From assembly GCA_035702985.1 (NCBI GenBank), contig DASSZD010000118.1, positions 1-19,254 of the forward strand: a DNA stretch of 19,254 bases, written 5' to 3'. A program made the translations under genes and the position numbers. Shown here piece by piece: positions 6,741 to 15,340 of this stretch (positions within the stretch are counted from its first letter, which is position 1; every line of letters begins with the position of its first letter). The notes beneath the pieces were generated by a model. That model was given only the letters and a program-made list of their open reading frames with translations. It ran no database searches and was not told the DNA's origin. The DNA comes from JAKAXG01 sp035702985. Its GTDB lineage: Bacteria > Actinomycetota > Acidimicrobiia > Acidimicrobiales > Palsa-688.

Positions 6741-7427
6741 CTAGGCCCCCATCCCGTACACGCCCCGGGCCTGGTCGCGGATGACCGTGCCGCGGTCCAG
6801 CTCGATCACCCGGCGTCGCATGGAGTCGACGATGGCGTTGTCGTGGGTGGCCATGAGCACCGTGGTCCCGGTGCGGTTGATCCGGTCCAGCAGGCGCATG
6901 ATGCCGGCGGTGGTGGCCGGGTCCAGGTTGCCGGTGGGCTCGTCGGCCAGCAGGATCAGCGGCCGGTTGACGAACGCCCGGGCGATGGCCACCCGCTGCT
7001 GCTCGCCGCCGGACAGCTCGTGGGGCAGGTTGGACAGCTTCTTGCCCAGGCCGACCAGGTCCAGGATTTGCGGGACCTGGGAGCGGACCACGTTGCGGGG
7101 GCGGCCGATCACCTCCAGGGCGAAGGCCACGTTCTCGTAGACCGTCTTGGTGGGCAGGAGCCGGAAGTCCTGGAACACGCAGCCGATGTTGCGGCGCAGG
7201 TACGGGACCTTCCACGACGACAGGGAGCCGACTTCCTTGCCGGCCACCCACACCTGGCCGGCGTCGGCCTGCTCCTCCTTGGTGACCAGGCGGAGGAACG
7301 TGGACTTGCCCGAGCCGGACGGCCCGACCAGGAACACGAACTCGCCTTTTTGGACGTCGACGTTGACATCGCGCAGTGCGACCGTTGATCCCTTGTAGGA
7401 CTTGGTGACGTTGTCGAGCTTGATCAT
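6741..7427 (-). CDS. ftsE: Cell-division ATP-binding protein FtsE
   Basis: This is a 228-aa ABC ATPase of the FtsE type that drives FtsX. Visible motifs are Walker A G35-P-S-G-S-G-K-S-T43, Q-loop Q86 in V-F-Q-D-F-R-L-L, signature L138-S-G-G-E-Q-Q, Walker B L-I-L-L-A-D162-E163-P and H-loop H195. The V-F-Q-D-F-R-L-L-P sequence is characteristic of FtsE and separates it from LolD/MacB-type ATPases. ATG 7427 gives the standard start, M-I-K-L-D-N-V. The stop is 3 nt before ftsX, so the two are surely one transcript. A promoter candidate lies about 85 nt upstream, between prfB and ftsE. Confidence 0.96.
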   Translation of the reverse strand: MIKLDNVTKSYKGSTVALRDVNVDVQKGEFVFLVGPSGSGKSTFLRLVTKEEQADAGQVWVAGKEVGSLSSWKVPYLRRNIGCVFQDFRLLPTKTVYENVAFALEVIGRPRNVVRSQVPQILDLVGLGKKLSNLPHELSGGEQQRVAIARAFVNRPLILLADEPTGNLDPATTAGIMRLLDRINRTGTTVLMATHDNAIVDSMRRRVIELDRGTVIRDQARGVYGMGA

Positions 7428-7511
7428 GGGGTTGGAGGGCTCATCCGGGGGTGGTAGAGGCGGGCACGGAGAGGTCCGTGTCCAGCTCGACCCGCAGGCG
7501 ACCGGACGTTG

Positions 7512-7540
7512 ATCCTAGCCATTGGCATCGGCCGGTTCAG
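7512..7540 (-). promoter_or_regulatory. Candidate ftsEX promoter
   Basis: On the minus strand CTGAAC (7535-7540) and TAGGAT (7512-7517) are separated by exactly 17 bp. The -10 box is good; the -35 box matches the consensus only partly. The promoter falls in the 139-bp gap between prfB and ftsE, the only gap of any size in the secA-ftsX block, and would give a 5' leader of about 78 nt. I see no clear hairpin or riboswitch in that leader. Confidence 0.45.
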
Positions 7541-7566
7541 GTCATGCCTTGAGCGGGTGGGGGGTC

Positions 7567-8691
7567 CTACCCGTCCGCCTCGGGCTGGTTGGCGCCGGCC
7601 CGCCGCCAGCGCAGGTAGGCCTCCATGAACGGGTCGAGGTCCCCGTCGAGCACGGCGTCCACGTTGCCGGTGGCGTACTCGGTGCGCAGGTCCTTCACCT
7701 GCTGGTACGGGGCCAGGACGTAGGAGCGGATCTGGGCCCCCCAGCCGACCAGCGGCTTGCGCCCGGCCAGGGCGGCCATCTCGGCGTCCCGCTGCTCCCT
7801 GGCCAGTTCGGCCAGCTTGGAGGCCAGGATCTGCATCGCCTTGGCCTTGTTCTGGAACTGGGAGCGCTCGTTCTGGACGGCCACCACGGTGCCGGTGGGC
7901 AGGTGGGTGATCCGGACCGCGGAGTCGGTCACGTTGACGTGCTGGCCGCCGGCTCCCGACGAGCGGTAGGTGTCGATGCGCAGGTCCTTCTCCTCGATCT
8001 GCACCTCGTCGGGGCTCTCCTCGAAAAAAGGGACCACGCTCATCAGGGCGAAGCTGGTCTGGCGGCGGGCCTGGGCATCGAAGGGCGAGATCCGCACCAG
8101 GCGGTGGACCCCGCGCTCAGAGGCCAGCAGGCCGTTGGCGTAGCGGCCCCGGACGATGAAGCTGGCGGACAGGATGCCGGCCTCCTGGCCCTCGCTCACC
8201 TCCTCCACCTCGAAGTCGAAGCCCCGCCGCTCGGCCCACCGCTGGTACATCCGGACCATCATCTGGGCCCAGTCCTGGGCGTCGGTGCCGCCGTCCTTGG
8301 CGTGGACCTCGCAGACCGCGTCGTACTCGTCGTGCTCGCCGGTGAACAGCGACCGCAGCTCCAGGCGGTCCAGCTCGGCGGCCAGATCGCCCATGGCCGC
8401 GACCAGTTCCGGTTCCACGGAATCGTCGCCTTCCTCCACCGCCAGCTGGTGGAGGGTCCGGGCGTCGTCGAGCTGGCCGCTCAGCCGCTCCAGGACGTCC
8501 ACGTCCCCCTTGACCTGGCCGTACTCCCGGGTGACCCGCTGGCCGACCTCGGTGTCGTCCCACAGGTCGGGCCGGCTCAGCTCCGACTCGAGCCGGGGCA
8601 GGCGGACCTTCAGGTCCTCCAGGCCCAGGTACTTCTCCGCTTCGGCCAGCCGCTGGCCGAGCGCGTTCAGATCACCGGAGTAGTCGCGCAT
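7567..8691 (-). CDS. prfB: Peptide chain release factor 2
   Basis: RF2 (374 aa) recognises UGA and UAA stop codons and releases the finished peptide. The codon-reading tripeptide S202-P-F204 and the catalytic G248-G-Q250, in S-S-G-A-G-G-Q-H-V-N, identify RF2 rather than RF1. The frame is continuous from ATG 8691, so the programmed +1 frameshift used by E. coli and many other bacteria to autoregulate prfB is absent here. The N-terminal helical domain (1-120) and length are normal. The gene starts 9 nt after the secA stop and is probably cotranscribed with it. The usual actinobacterial continuation prfB-ftsE-ftsX is present. Confidence 0.96.
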   Translation of the reverse strand: MRDYSGDLNALGQRLAEAEKYLGLEDLKVRLPRLESELSRPDLWDDTEVGQRVTREYGQVKGDVDVLERLSGQLDDARTLHQLAVEEGDDSVEPELVAAMGDLAAELDRLELRSLFTGEHDEYDAVCEVHAKDGGTDAQDWAQMMVRMYQRWAERRGFDFEVEEVSEGQEAGILSASFIVRGRYANGLLASERGVHRLVRISPFDAQARRQTSFALMSVVPFFEESPDEVQIEEKDLRIDTYRSSGAGGQHVNVTDSAVRITHLPTGTVVAVQNERSQFQNKAKAMQILASKLAELAREQRDAEMAALAGRKPLVGWGAQIRSYVLAPYQQVKDLRTEYATGNVDAVLDGDLDPFMEAYLRWRRAGANQPEADG

Positions 8692-8700
8692 GCTCGGCGT

Positions 8701-11481
8701 CTAGCGGCCGTGGCAGAACTTGAACTTCTTGCCGCTGCCGCATGGGCAGGGGTCGTTGCGGCCCACGTGGTCGAACGCCGAGTCCAGCATGACCGGCCGC
8801 TGCACCTGGCCGCTGTCGGCCACCGCCACCGCGGCGGGCGAGCGGGAGTTGTCCAGGGCGGTCGGGTCGGGGGCGAAGACCACCTCCTCGCCGGGGGCCG
8901 GCCGGCCGGCCATGGCCCGCTCGATGCCCGACGTGCCCTGCACCGGGTTGTCGGCGGCCTGGTACTGGGCGCCGGCCAGCTGGGGGTCGGTCGGGGGGGC
9001 CTGCTCGAGCACCTGGACCTGGGCATGCATGACGATCTTCACGTAGTCGTCGTCGATGCTGGCCATCATCTGCCCGAACATCTCGTAGCCGTCGCGCTGC
9101 CAGGCCACCAGCGGGTCCTGCTGGCCCATGGCCCGCAGGTTGATGCCCTCCCGCAGGTAGTCCATCTCCGAGAGGTGCTCCCGCCACTTCTGGTCGATCA
9201 GCTGCAGCATCACCTCGCGCTCGAGAGCCCGCATGGTCTCCTCGCCGCCGGGCATGGTCTGCTCGCGCTGCTCGTAGTAGCCGATGGCCTGGCCGGCCAG
9301 CTCCTCGTAGATCTCGTTGGTGCCGCCCAGCTGGGCGAGCTGGTCGCTGGTGGCCTCGGCCGGGTAGTACTGGCGCAGCTCGGTGAGCAGGCCGTCCAGA
9401 TCCCAGTCCTCGGGGTCGTCGGAGGTGCAGTTGGCGGTGATGATGCTGTCGATGGCCGACGAGAGCACCTCGATGGTGCGGGACCGCAGGTCCTCGCCCT
9501 CGAGGATCTGCGCCCGGCGGGCGTAGATCACCTTGCGCTGCTCGTTCATGACCTCGTCGTACTTGAGGACGTCCTTGCGGATCTCCGCGTTGCGGCCCTC
9601 GACGGTGTTCTGGGCCCGCTCGATGGCCCGGCTGACCATCTTCGAATCGATCGGCACGTCCTCGGGCAGGGCCCGGCTCATGACCCACTGCATGGCGCCG
9701 GTGGCGAACAGGCGCATCAGCTCGTCCTCGAGGGAGAGGAAGAACCGGCTCTCCCCCGGATCCCCCTGGCGGCCGGCCCGGCCCCGCAGCTGGTTGTCGA
9801 TGCGGCGGGACTCGTGGCGCTCGGACCCGAGCACGTACAGGCCGCCCAGCTCGCGTACCCGGTCCCCCTCCTCCCGGCACTCCTGCTCGAACTTGGTCAG
9901 CAGCTGCCGGTACAGGCCGTGGCCCTCCTCGCTGGCCGGGTCCAGCCCGGACGCCCGCACCTCCTGCTCGGCCAGCAGTTCCGGGTTGCCGCCGAGGAGG
10001 ATGTCCACGCCTCGCCCGGCCATGTTGGTGGCCACCGTCACCGCGTGCAGGCGGCCGGCCTGGGCCACGATCTGGGCCTCCCGGGTGTGCTGCTTGGCGT
10101 TGAGGACGTGATGGGGGATGCCCCGCTTCTCCAGCAGGCGGGACAGCACCTCCGACTTCTCGACCGAGGCGGTGCCGACCAGGACCGGCTGGCCCTTGTC
10201 GTGGCGTTCGACGATGTCCTCCACCACGGCGTCGAACTTGCCGTTCTCGGTCTTGTAGATCAGGTCCTGCTGATCGGCGCGGACCATCGGCTTGTTGGTG
10301 GGGATGGGCACGACCTGCAGGTCGTAGGTGTTGGCGAACTCGGCGGCCTCGGTCTCGGCCGTGCCGGTCATGCCGGCCAGCTTCTCGTACTGGCGGAAGT
10401 AGTTCTGCAGGGTCACCGTGGCCCAGGTGTGGTTCTCCTGGTTGATGCTGACCCGCTCCTTGGCCTCCACCGCCTGGTGGAGGCCGTCGGACCAGCGCCG
10501 GCCCTCGAGTATGCGGCCGGTGAACTCGTCGACGATCTTCACCTCGCCGTCGGCGACGATGTAGTCCTTGTCCCGCTTGTACAGCTCCTTGGCCTTGAGG
10601 GCCTGGGTCAGCTGGTGGACGTAGTTGGACGACACCAGGTCGTAGAGGTTGTCGATGCCGAGGGCCTTCTCCACCTTCTCGATGCCCTCCTCGGTGGGGG
10701 CGACCGTGCGCTTCTCCTCGTCCACCTCGTAGTCCGCGTCCCGGCTGAGGGACCGGGCCACCCCGGCGAACTGGTAGTACAGCCGGGCCGACTCGGAGGA
10801 CGGGCCGGAGATGATGAGCGGCGTCCTGGCCTCGTCGATCAGGATCGAGTCCACCTCGTCGACGATGGCGAAGTTGTGGCCCCGCTGCACCATGTGCTCG
10901 AGGGCCCGGGCCATGTTGTCCCGCAGGTAGTCGAAGCCGAACTCGGTGTTGGTGCCGTAGGTGACGTCGCTGTTGTAGGCGTCCTTCTTGGCCTGCCAGT
11001 CCTCGATCTCGGGGGACACCCGCCCCACGGTCAGGCCCAGGAACCGGTGGACCTGGCCCATCCACTCGGCGTCGCGCCTGGCCAGGTAGTCGTTGACGGT
11101 CACCACGTGCACGCCGTTGCCGGCCAGAGCGTTGAGGTACACCGGCAGGGTCGACACCAGCGTCTTGCCCTCGCCGGTCTTCATCTCGGCGATCCCGCCC
11201 AGATGGAGCGCCGCCCCGCCCATCAGCTGCACGTCGAAGTGGCGCTGGCCGATGGTGCGCCGGGCCGCCTCGCGCACCGTGGCGAACGCCTCGATGAGCA
11301 GGTCGTCGAGGTCCTCGCCCTGTTCCAGCCGCTCCCGGAAGCGGACCGTCTGGGCGGCCAGCTCCTCGTCGGACAGGGCCTCCATCTCCGGTTCCAGGGC
11401 GTTGATGTCGGGTACGAGCGCCTTCAGGGCGCGGACCTTCCGGCCCTCACCGGCCCGCAGGATCTTGCTGAACACGCTCAT
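8701..11481 (-). CDS. secA: Preprotein translocase ATPase SecA
   Basis: SecA (926 aa from ATG 11481) is the motor that pushes unfolded preproteins through SecYEG. The start fits the family (M-S-V-F-S-K-I-L-R) and has AGGA 3 nt upstream; a frame extension to 11628 looks non-coding. Seen are Walker A G103-E-G-K-T107, the DEAD-like V-D-E-V-D-S-I-L-I-D-E-A-R-T-P, the helicase II region V-A-T-N-M-A-G-R-G-V-D-I and G-R-A-G-R-Q-G-D. A C-terminal SEC-C zinc motif, C-P-C-G-S-G-K-K-F-K-F-C-H, binds SecB or ribosomes in other bacteria. With full length, linker and SEC-C this is the housekeeping SecA1 type, not the shorter accessory SecA2. It is divergent from the first DUF2079 gene across a 112-bp region. 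Confidence 0.97.
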   Translation of the reverse strand: MSVFSKILRAGEGRKVRALKALVPDINALEPEMEALSDEELAAQTVRFRERLEQGEDLDDLLIEAFATVREAARRTIGQRHFDVQLMGGAALHLGGIAEMKTGEGKTLVSTLPVYLNALAGNGVHVVTVNDYLARRDAEWMGQVHRFLGLTVGRVSPEIEDWQAKKDAYNSDVTYGTNTEFGFDYLRDNMARALEHMVQRGHNFAIVDEVDSILIDEARTPLIISGPSSESARLYYQFAGVARSLSRDADYEVDEEKRTVAPTEEGIEKVEKALGIDNLYDLVSSNYVHQLTQALKAKELYKRDKDYIVADGEVKIVDEFTGRILEGRRWSDGLHQAVEAKERVSINQENHTWATVTLQNYFRQYEKLAGMTGTAETEAAEFANTYDLQVVPIPTNKPMVRADQQDLIYKTENGKFDAVVEDIVERHDKGQPVLVGTASVEKSEVLSRLLEKRGIPHHVLNAKQHTREAQIVAQAGRLHAVTVATNMAGRGVDILLGGNPELLAEQEVRASGLDPASEEGHGLYRQLLTKFEQECREEGDRVRELGGLYVLGSERHESRRIDNQLRGRAGRQGDPGESRFFLSLEDELMRLFATGAMQWVMSRALPEDVPIDSKMVSRAIERAQNTVEGRNAEIRKDVLKYDEVMNEQRKVIYARRAQILEGEDLRSRTIEVLSSAIDSIITANCTSDDPEDWDLDGLLTELRQYYPAEATSDQLAQLGGTNEIYEELAGQAIGYYEQREQTMPGGEETMRALEREVMLQLIDQKWREHLSEMDYLREGINLRAMGQQDPLVAWQRDGYEMFGQMMASIDDDYVKIVMHAQVQVLEQAPPTDPQLAGAQYQAADNPVQGTSGIERAMAGRPAPGEEVVFAPDPTALDNSRSPAAVAVADSGQVQRPVMLDSAFDHVGRNDPCPCGSGKKFKFCHGR

Positions 11482-11563
11482 CGTCCTGCAATGGTACCGG
11501 CGGCCCGGCCCGGTTGAGTTTCGCCCGGGTCGGTCGTAGGGGGCGGCGCATCCGGGTGAAGGT

Positions 11564-11594
11564 CTGACCGCACCGGCGCCGGCCTGGCTACCCT
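11564..11594 (+). promoter_or_regulatory. Promoter of the first DUF2079 gene (leaderless)
   Basis: CTGACC (11564-11569) and TACCCT (11589-11594) are separated by 19 bp. The predicted transcription start falls at about 11600-11601, exactly on a GTG codon in frame with the DUF2079 protein, so the message would be leaderless. The -10-to-start spacing (5 nt) equals that of the short ORF before glbO. Confidence 0.5.
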
Positions 11595-13177
11595 TGGCCG
11601 TGGCAGCGACCCGTCCCGCCCCCCGCACCGGCCCGGCCGGGCGGGCTGTGCGCCGGTTGGCCCCCCACCTGCCGGTGGCCCTCCTCGTGGTCGCCTACTT
11701 CGTCTGCTTCTCGTGGCTGTCGGTGCGGATCTTCGAGGCCTACCGGTCACCGGGATACGACATGGGCATCTTCGACCAGGGGGTGTGGCTGCTCTCCCGG
11801 TTCCACGCCCCCTTCGTCACCGTCATGGGCCGGGACCTCTTCGGCGACCACACGTCGTTCGTGCTGCTGTTGGCCGTCCCCCTCTACTGGATCGCCCCCG
11901 CCGCCCAGACCCTGCTGGTGCTGCAGTCCGGCCTCATCGCCGCCGCCGCCGTGCCGGTGTACCTGATCGCCCGGCGCCGCACCGCCAGCACCGCCCTGGC
12001 CACCGGGCTGGCCGGCGCCTACCTGTTGAACCCGGCCCTGCAGAATGCCGACCTGGAGCAGTTCCACCCGGAGTGCTTCCTGGTCCTGTTCATCGCCGTG
12101 GCCCTGTTCGCGGCGCTGGAGTGGCATCCCCGCCTGCTGGCGGTCTCCGCCGTCGGTTGCCTGCTAGTCAAGGAGGACACCGCCCTGCTGGTGGTGCCGC
12201 TGGGACTGTGGGTGTACCTGCGCCGGGACCGTGAGTTCGGGCGCCGGCTCATGGCCGGGGCGGCCCTCTACGCCGTCTTCGCCACCGAGGTGGTGATCCG
12301 GCTGCTGCTCGGGACGGCCTCGTTCTACCGGGACCGCATCCCCTTCGGCGGGCTGTGGGGGCTGGTCACGGCGCCGTTCACCCGCACCGGCCGGTTCCTC
12401 TCGTACCTGTGGGCCGACGACCGGCCCTGGTACCTGTGGCAGATGGGGGCGGCGTTCGGATGGATGTTCCTGCTCGGCCCGGACGTGGCGGCCATCGCCG
12501 CACTGACCGTGTCGGAGAACCTGCTCTCCACCTTCCCCTACATGCACCGCATCTATTACCACTACTCGCTGGCCCTGGTGCCGGTGCTGGCCGTGGCGTC
12601 GGCGGTGGCGGTGGGGCGGGTGCGCCCCCGGCGCCGGCCGGCGGCGACCGCCCTGGTCTGTGCGGCGGCCATCGCCTCGTGCGCGGTGTGGGGGGTGGCC
12701 CCCTTCTCGGTGCCGTCGGCCTCGCCCTCCCCCGGACCCGGCAGCCCGGCGGTCCGGGCCACCGACGCCCTGTTGCGGGATGTGCCCCCCGGGGCGGTGG
12801 TGTCGGCCTCGTGGCCCATCGTGGCCCATCTCACCCACCGGACCCGGGTGTACCAGTGGCCCACCCCGTTCCGGGCCACCCTGTGGGGGCTCTACCGGCA
12901 GGAGGGCCAGCGGCTCCCCTCGGCGGCCACCGTCCGGTACCTGGTCATCCCGGCCCACCGGGCCGGGATGGACGCCCGGGTGTTCGACTCGATCGCGTCC
13001 CGGTTCCGCCTGATGGCAACCACCGGGACCTGGTCGCTGTACCGCCGGGACGCCGGTCAGCCGCCGGCGCCGGCCGCCGGCGCGGCGGCGGAACCGGGCG
13101 ACCCGTCAGCCGCCGGGGCGGCGCCGGAACCGGGCGACCCGGAGGCGGCCGGGCCGGCCCCCGGGACCCGGCGGTAG
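11594..13177 (+). CDS. DUF2079 polytopic membrane protein (copy 1)
   Basis: The protein has 527 aa from TTG 11594, or 525 from GTG 11600; I favour the GTG because the TTG lies partly inside the -10 box. A basic N-terminus (R-A-V-R-R-L) precedes about ten hydrophobic helices. Family landmarks are F60-D-Q-G-V-W, G84-D-H86 and N-A-D-L-E-Q-F-H158-P-E160 followed by K193-E-D195, all near the N-terminus and placed like the catalytic loops of GT-C glycosyltransferases, to which DUF2079 is structurally similar. Its substrate is unknown; transfer of a lipid-linked sugar outside the membrane is plausible. The last 40 residues are an Ala/Pro/Gly tail containing a 12-residue repeat. A paralogue lies on the opposite strand with overlapping 3' end. 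Confidence 0.85.
   Translation: MAVAATRPAPRTGPAGRAVRRLAPHLPVALLVVAYFVCFSWLSVRIFEAYRSPGYDMGIFDQGVWLLSRFHAPFVTVMGRDLFGDHTSFVLLLAVPLYWIAPAAQTLLVLQSGLIAAAAVPVYLIARRRTASTALATGLAGAYLLNPALQNADLEQFHPECFLVLFIAVALFAALEWHPRLLAVSAVGCLLVKEDTALLVVPLGLWVYLRRDREFGRRLMAGAALYAVFATEVVIRLLLGTASFYRDRIPFGGLWGLVTAPFTRTGRFLSYLWADDRPWYLWQMGAAFGWMFLLGPDVAAIAALTVSENLLSTFPYMHRIYYHYSLALVPVLAVASAVAVGRVRPRRRPAATALVCAAAIASCAVWGVAPFSVPSASPSPGPGSPAVRATDALLRDVPPGAVVSASWPIVAHLTHRTRVYQWPTPFRATLWGLYRQEGQRLPSAATVRYLVIPAHRAGMDARVFDSIASRFRLMATTGTWSLYRRDAGQPPAPAAGAAAEPGDPSAAGAAPEPGDPEAAGPAPGTRR
13057..13177. other. 121-bp antisense overlap of two DUF2079 coding ends
   Basis: The plus-strand gene ends with TAG at 13175-13177 and the minus-strand gene with TGA at 13059-13057, so 121 bp code on both strands. 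Both reading frames give low-complexity Ala/Pro/Gly tails, unlike the well-conserved bodies of the proteins. The two convergent transcripts would be complementary across this stretch. Confidence 0.85.
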
Positions 13178-14640
13178 AGGTACACGTCGCCGACGTGCTC
13201 GACGACCCGGAACTGGGCGGCGATCGAGGCGAACACCTGGGGGCTGCCCCCGCCCCCGGCCGGCAGGAACAGGTACTGGATCTGGTCGGCGAAGGGCAGC
13301 CGGGCGCCGGGGTGCTCATAGAGGTGCCAGTCGACGGCGTAGAACGGGGTGGGCCACATGTACACCCGGACCCGGTGATCGATGTGGGCCACGTACGGGT
13401 ACCACGCCGACACCACGGCGTCGGCCGGGAGGGCCTTCTCCACCGCGTTGATGTCGTGCACCTCGGGGCTGTCGGGGCTCCAGTGCGGGTACTTGTGCAC
13501 GGAGAACGGGGCCAGCCCCCACACCACGCACGCCACCAGGGCGCACCCGAAGCTCACGAAGGTGAGGGCGGCCCGGGAGGTCGCGCTGCGCCGCCGGGAG
13601 ATGGCCCACACCGTGCCGAGCACCAGCACCGGTACCAGCGGTAGCGAGTAGTGGTAGATGATCTGGTGCTGGTAGGGGAACTGGCTGAGGTAGTTCTCCA
13701 GGAAGCTGAGCACGGCGACGGCCGCCACCTCGGGCGCCAGCACGAACATCCATCCGACCGACACCCCCATCTGCCACAGGTAGAACGGCCGGTGGCCGCC
13801 GAGGGCGTAGCGCCAGAACGTGGTTGCGTGGAAGAAGAACGTGCGCAGCACCCCGCCCATGCCGCCGAAGGGGATCCGGTCGGCCTGGAAGGAGGTGGTG
13901 CCGAGGAAGGCGTACACGATCACCTCGAAGGCGACGGCCTGCCAGGCGGCGGCCGCCGCGAAGATGCCCAGACCCCACCTCCGGTCCCGCCGCCAGGCGA
14001 CCCACAGCCCGAGGGGCATGATCAGCATCCCGGCGTCCTGCTTGACCATCAGGCAGACGATCACCGCCCCGACCAGCAGGCGGGGCCGCCACTCGAGGGC
14101 GGCGTAGATGGCCAGCGCCACGCCCATCACCGAGAACGCCTCCGGGTGGAACTGCTCGAGGTTCCCGTTCTGCAGGGCCGGGTTCAGCAGGTACACCCCG
14201 GCCATGGCGGTGGCCAGCACGGTGGAACGCAGGTACCTGCGGGCCACCAGGTACACCGGGACGGCGGCCCCGGCCAGCAGCAGGGTCTGCAGGACCAGCA
14301 GCAGCTGGGCGTGGGGCCAGATCCAGTACAGGGGCACGACCAGCAGCAGGATGAAGCAGGTGTGGTCGCCGAACATGTCGCGACCCATGACCGTCACGAA
14401 CGGGGCGTGGAACCGGCTGAGCAGCCAGATGCCCTGATCGAACAGGGCCATGTCGAAGGGAGGGTCGCCGTAGCCGTCGAAGACGCTGATGCTGAGCGAG
14501 CAGAAGTGGACCACGTACGCCGCCATCATCACCGCCAGCGGCAGGTGGGGCAGCACCCGCCGGGCGGTCGCCGCCCGGCGCGCCCGGGTCCACGCCCCTG
14601 CGGGCCGGGTCACCACCGCCGACGACACGGGCCTTCCCAC
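13057..14640 (-). CDS. DUF2079 polytopic membrane protein (copy 2)
   Basis: This 527-aa paralogue of the convergent gene keeps the same landmarks: F67-D-Q-G-I-W-L-L-S-R-F-H-A-P, G91-D-H93, N-L-E-Q-F-H165-P-E167 and K200-Q-D202 (K-E-D in copy 1). About ten membrane helices are visible, and the final 35 residues are a Gly/Ala/Ser/Pro tail. The start is GTG 14640, with GGGG close upstream; GTG codons a few residues further in are alternatives. It begins 16 nt after the response-regulator stop, so the two are probably cotranscribed, suggesting that this copy, unlike copy 1, follows the regulator's promoter. A GT-C-like envelope role is inferred from the family; the specific reaction is unknown. 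Confidence 0.85.
   Translation of the reverse strand: MGRPVSSAVVTRPAGAWTRARRAATARRVLPHLPLAVMMAAYVVHFCSLSISVFDGYGDPPFDMALFDQGIWLLSRFHAPFVTVMGRDMFGDHTCFILLLVVPLYWIWPHAQLLLVLQTLLLAGAAVPVYLVARRYLRSTVLATAMAGVYLLNPALQNGNLEQFHPEAFSVMGVALAIYAALEWRPRLLVGAVIVCLMVKQDAGMLIMPLGLWVAWRRDRRWGLGIFAAAAAWQAVAFEVIVYAFLGTTSFQADRIPFGGMGGVLRTFFFHATTFWRYALGGHRPFYLWQMGVSVGWMFVLAPEVAAVAVLSFLENYLSQFPYQHQIIYHYSLPLVPVLVLGTVWAISRRRSATSRAALTFVSFGCALVACVVWGLAPFSVHKYPHWSPDSPEVHDINAVEKALPADAVVSAWYPYVAHIDHRVRVYMWPTPFYAVDWHLYEHPGARLPFADQIQYLFLPAGGGGSPQVFASIAAQFRVVEHVGDVYLYRRVPGAGPAASGSPGSGAAPAADGSPGSAAAPAAGAGG
13073..13144. repeat. Two tandem 36-bp copies inside the coding overlap
   Basis: Copies 13073-13108 and 13109-13144 match at 31 of 36 positions (differences at unit positions 9, 16 and 34-36). 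Because 36 is a multiple of 3, each copy encodes a 12-residue unit on both strands: A-A-G-A-A-(A/P)-E-P-G-D-P-(S/E) on plus, and (S/D)-G-S-P-G-S-(G/A)-A-A-P-A-A on minus. A duplication of one unit would therefore have lengthened both proteins together without shifting either frame. Confidence 0.85.
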
Positions 14641-14656
14641 CTACCCCGGCCGCTGG

Positions 14657-15340
14657 TCAGTCGTGGGGGTCGAGGAGCCGCTTGCGCACCGCGTACATGA
14701 CCGCCTCCATGCGCGAGTGCAGGTGCAGCTTCTCCAGGATGTTGCGTACGTGGTTCTTCACCGTGTTCTCGGAGATGTACAGCGCGTCGGCCACATCCTT
14801 GTTGCTCATCCCCCGGGCCACCAGCTTGAGGACCTCGAGCTCCCGGGTGGTCAGCACCGGGGCCGGCAGCTGCTCCCGTTCGGCGGCCATGCGGGCCAGG
14901 GCGTTGAACTCGTTGAGCAGCTTGGAGGCCATGGACGGCGAGATCAGGCTCTGGCCCTGCATCACGGCGTGGATGGCCGAGGCCACCTCCTCCACGGATA
15001 TCTCCTTGAGCAGGTAGCCGTTGGCGCCCGCCTTGATGGCCTCGTAGAGGTCGTCCTCCTCGTCGGAGACGGTGAGCATCAGGATCTTCGTGGATGGCAG
15101 CAGGTCCCGGATGCGCCGGGCCGCCTCGATGCCGTTGACCCGCGGCATGCGCACGTCCATCAGCACCACGTCGGGGGCCAGGTCCTCCGCCTTGGCCACC
15201 GCCTCCGCGCCGTCCTCGGCCTCGGCCACCACGTCGATGTCGTCCTCGGTGGCCAGCACCACCAGCAGGCCCCTCCGGAACAACGCCTGGTCATCGGCTA
15301 TGAGGACCCGGATGACCTGGTCGACAGGCGATTCGCTCAC
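14657..15340 (-). CDS. NarL/LuxR-family response regulator
   Basis: The protein has 227 aa from GTG 15340, preceded by a -10 box 8 nt upstream. The receiver domain (about 10-125) has the acidic pair D16-D17, phosphoacceptor D62 in V-L-M-D-V-R-M-P, switch T90 and K112. A linker follows, then a LuxR-type helix-turn-helix (about 163-225) starting L-T-T-R-E-L-E-V-L and containing S-E-N-T-V-K-N-H-V. All phosphorylation residues are intact, so it should be controlled by a histidine kinase, but none is in the window. It lies 16 nt upstream of DUF2079 copy 2. Direct repeats at its own promoter suggest autoregulation. Which NarL-type subgroup it belongs to cannot be told. Confidence 0.93.
   Translation of the reverse strand: MSESPVDQVIRVLIADDQALFRRGLLVVLATEDDIDVVAEAEDGAEAVAKAEDLAPDVVLMDVRMPRVNGIEAARRIRDLLPSTKILMLTVSDEEDDLYEAIKAGANGYLLKEISVEEVASAIHAVMQGQSLISPSMASKLLNEFNALARMAAEREQLPAPVLTTRELEVLKLVARGMSNKDVADALYISENTVKNHVRNILEKLHLHSRMEAVMYAVRKRLLDPHD

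Noticed and set aside
8500..8691. Programmed +1 frameshift site in prfB
   Set aside because: The frame is continuous from ATG 8691 with no in-frame UGA near the start.
7522..11517. A 1331-codon plus-strand open frame across secA and prfB
   Set aside because: It is antisense to two certain genes; long open shadow frames are expected at this GC content. Its translation is His/Gly/Leu/Val-rich with no recognisable domain.
11482..11628. Extension of SecA by 49 residues upstream of ATG 11481
   Set aside because: SecA proteins start close to M-S-V-F-S-K, and the extension would cross the divergent DUF2079 promoter.
11594..14640. Equal length (527 aa) of both DUF2079 proteins as a meaningful match
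   Set aside because: Copy 1 more likely starts at GTG 11600 (525 aa), and the tails are not homologous in sequence, so the equality is coincidence.
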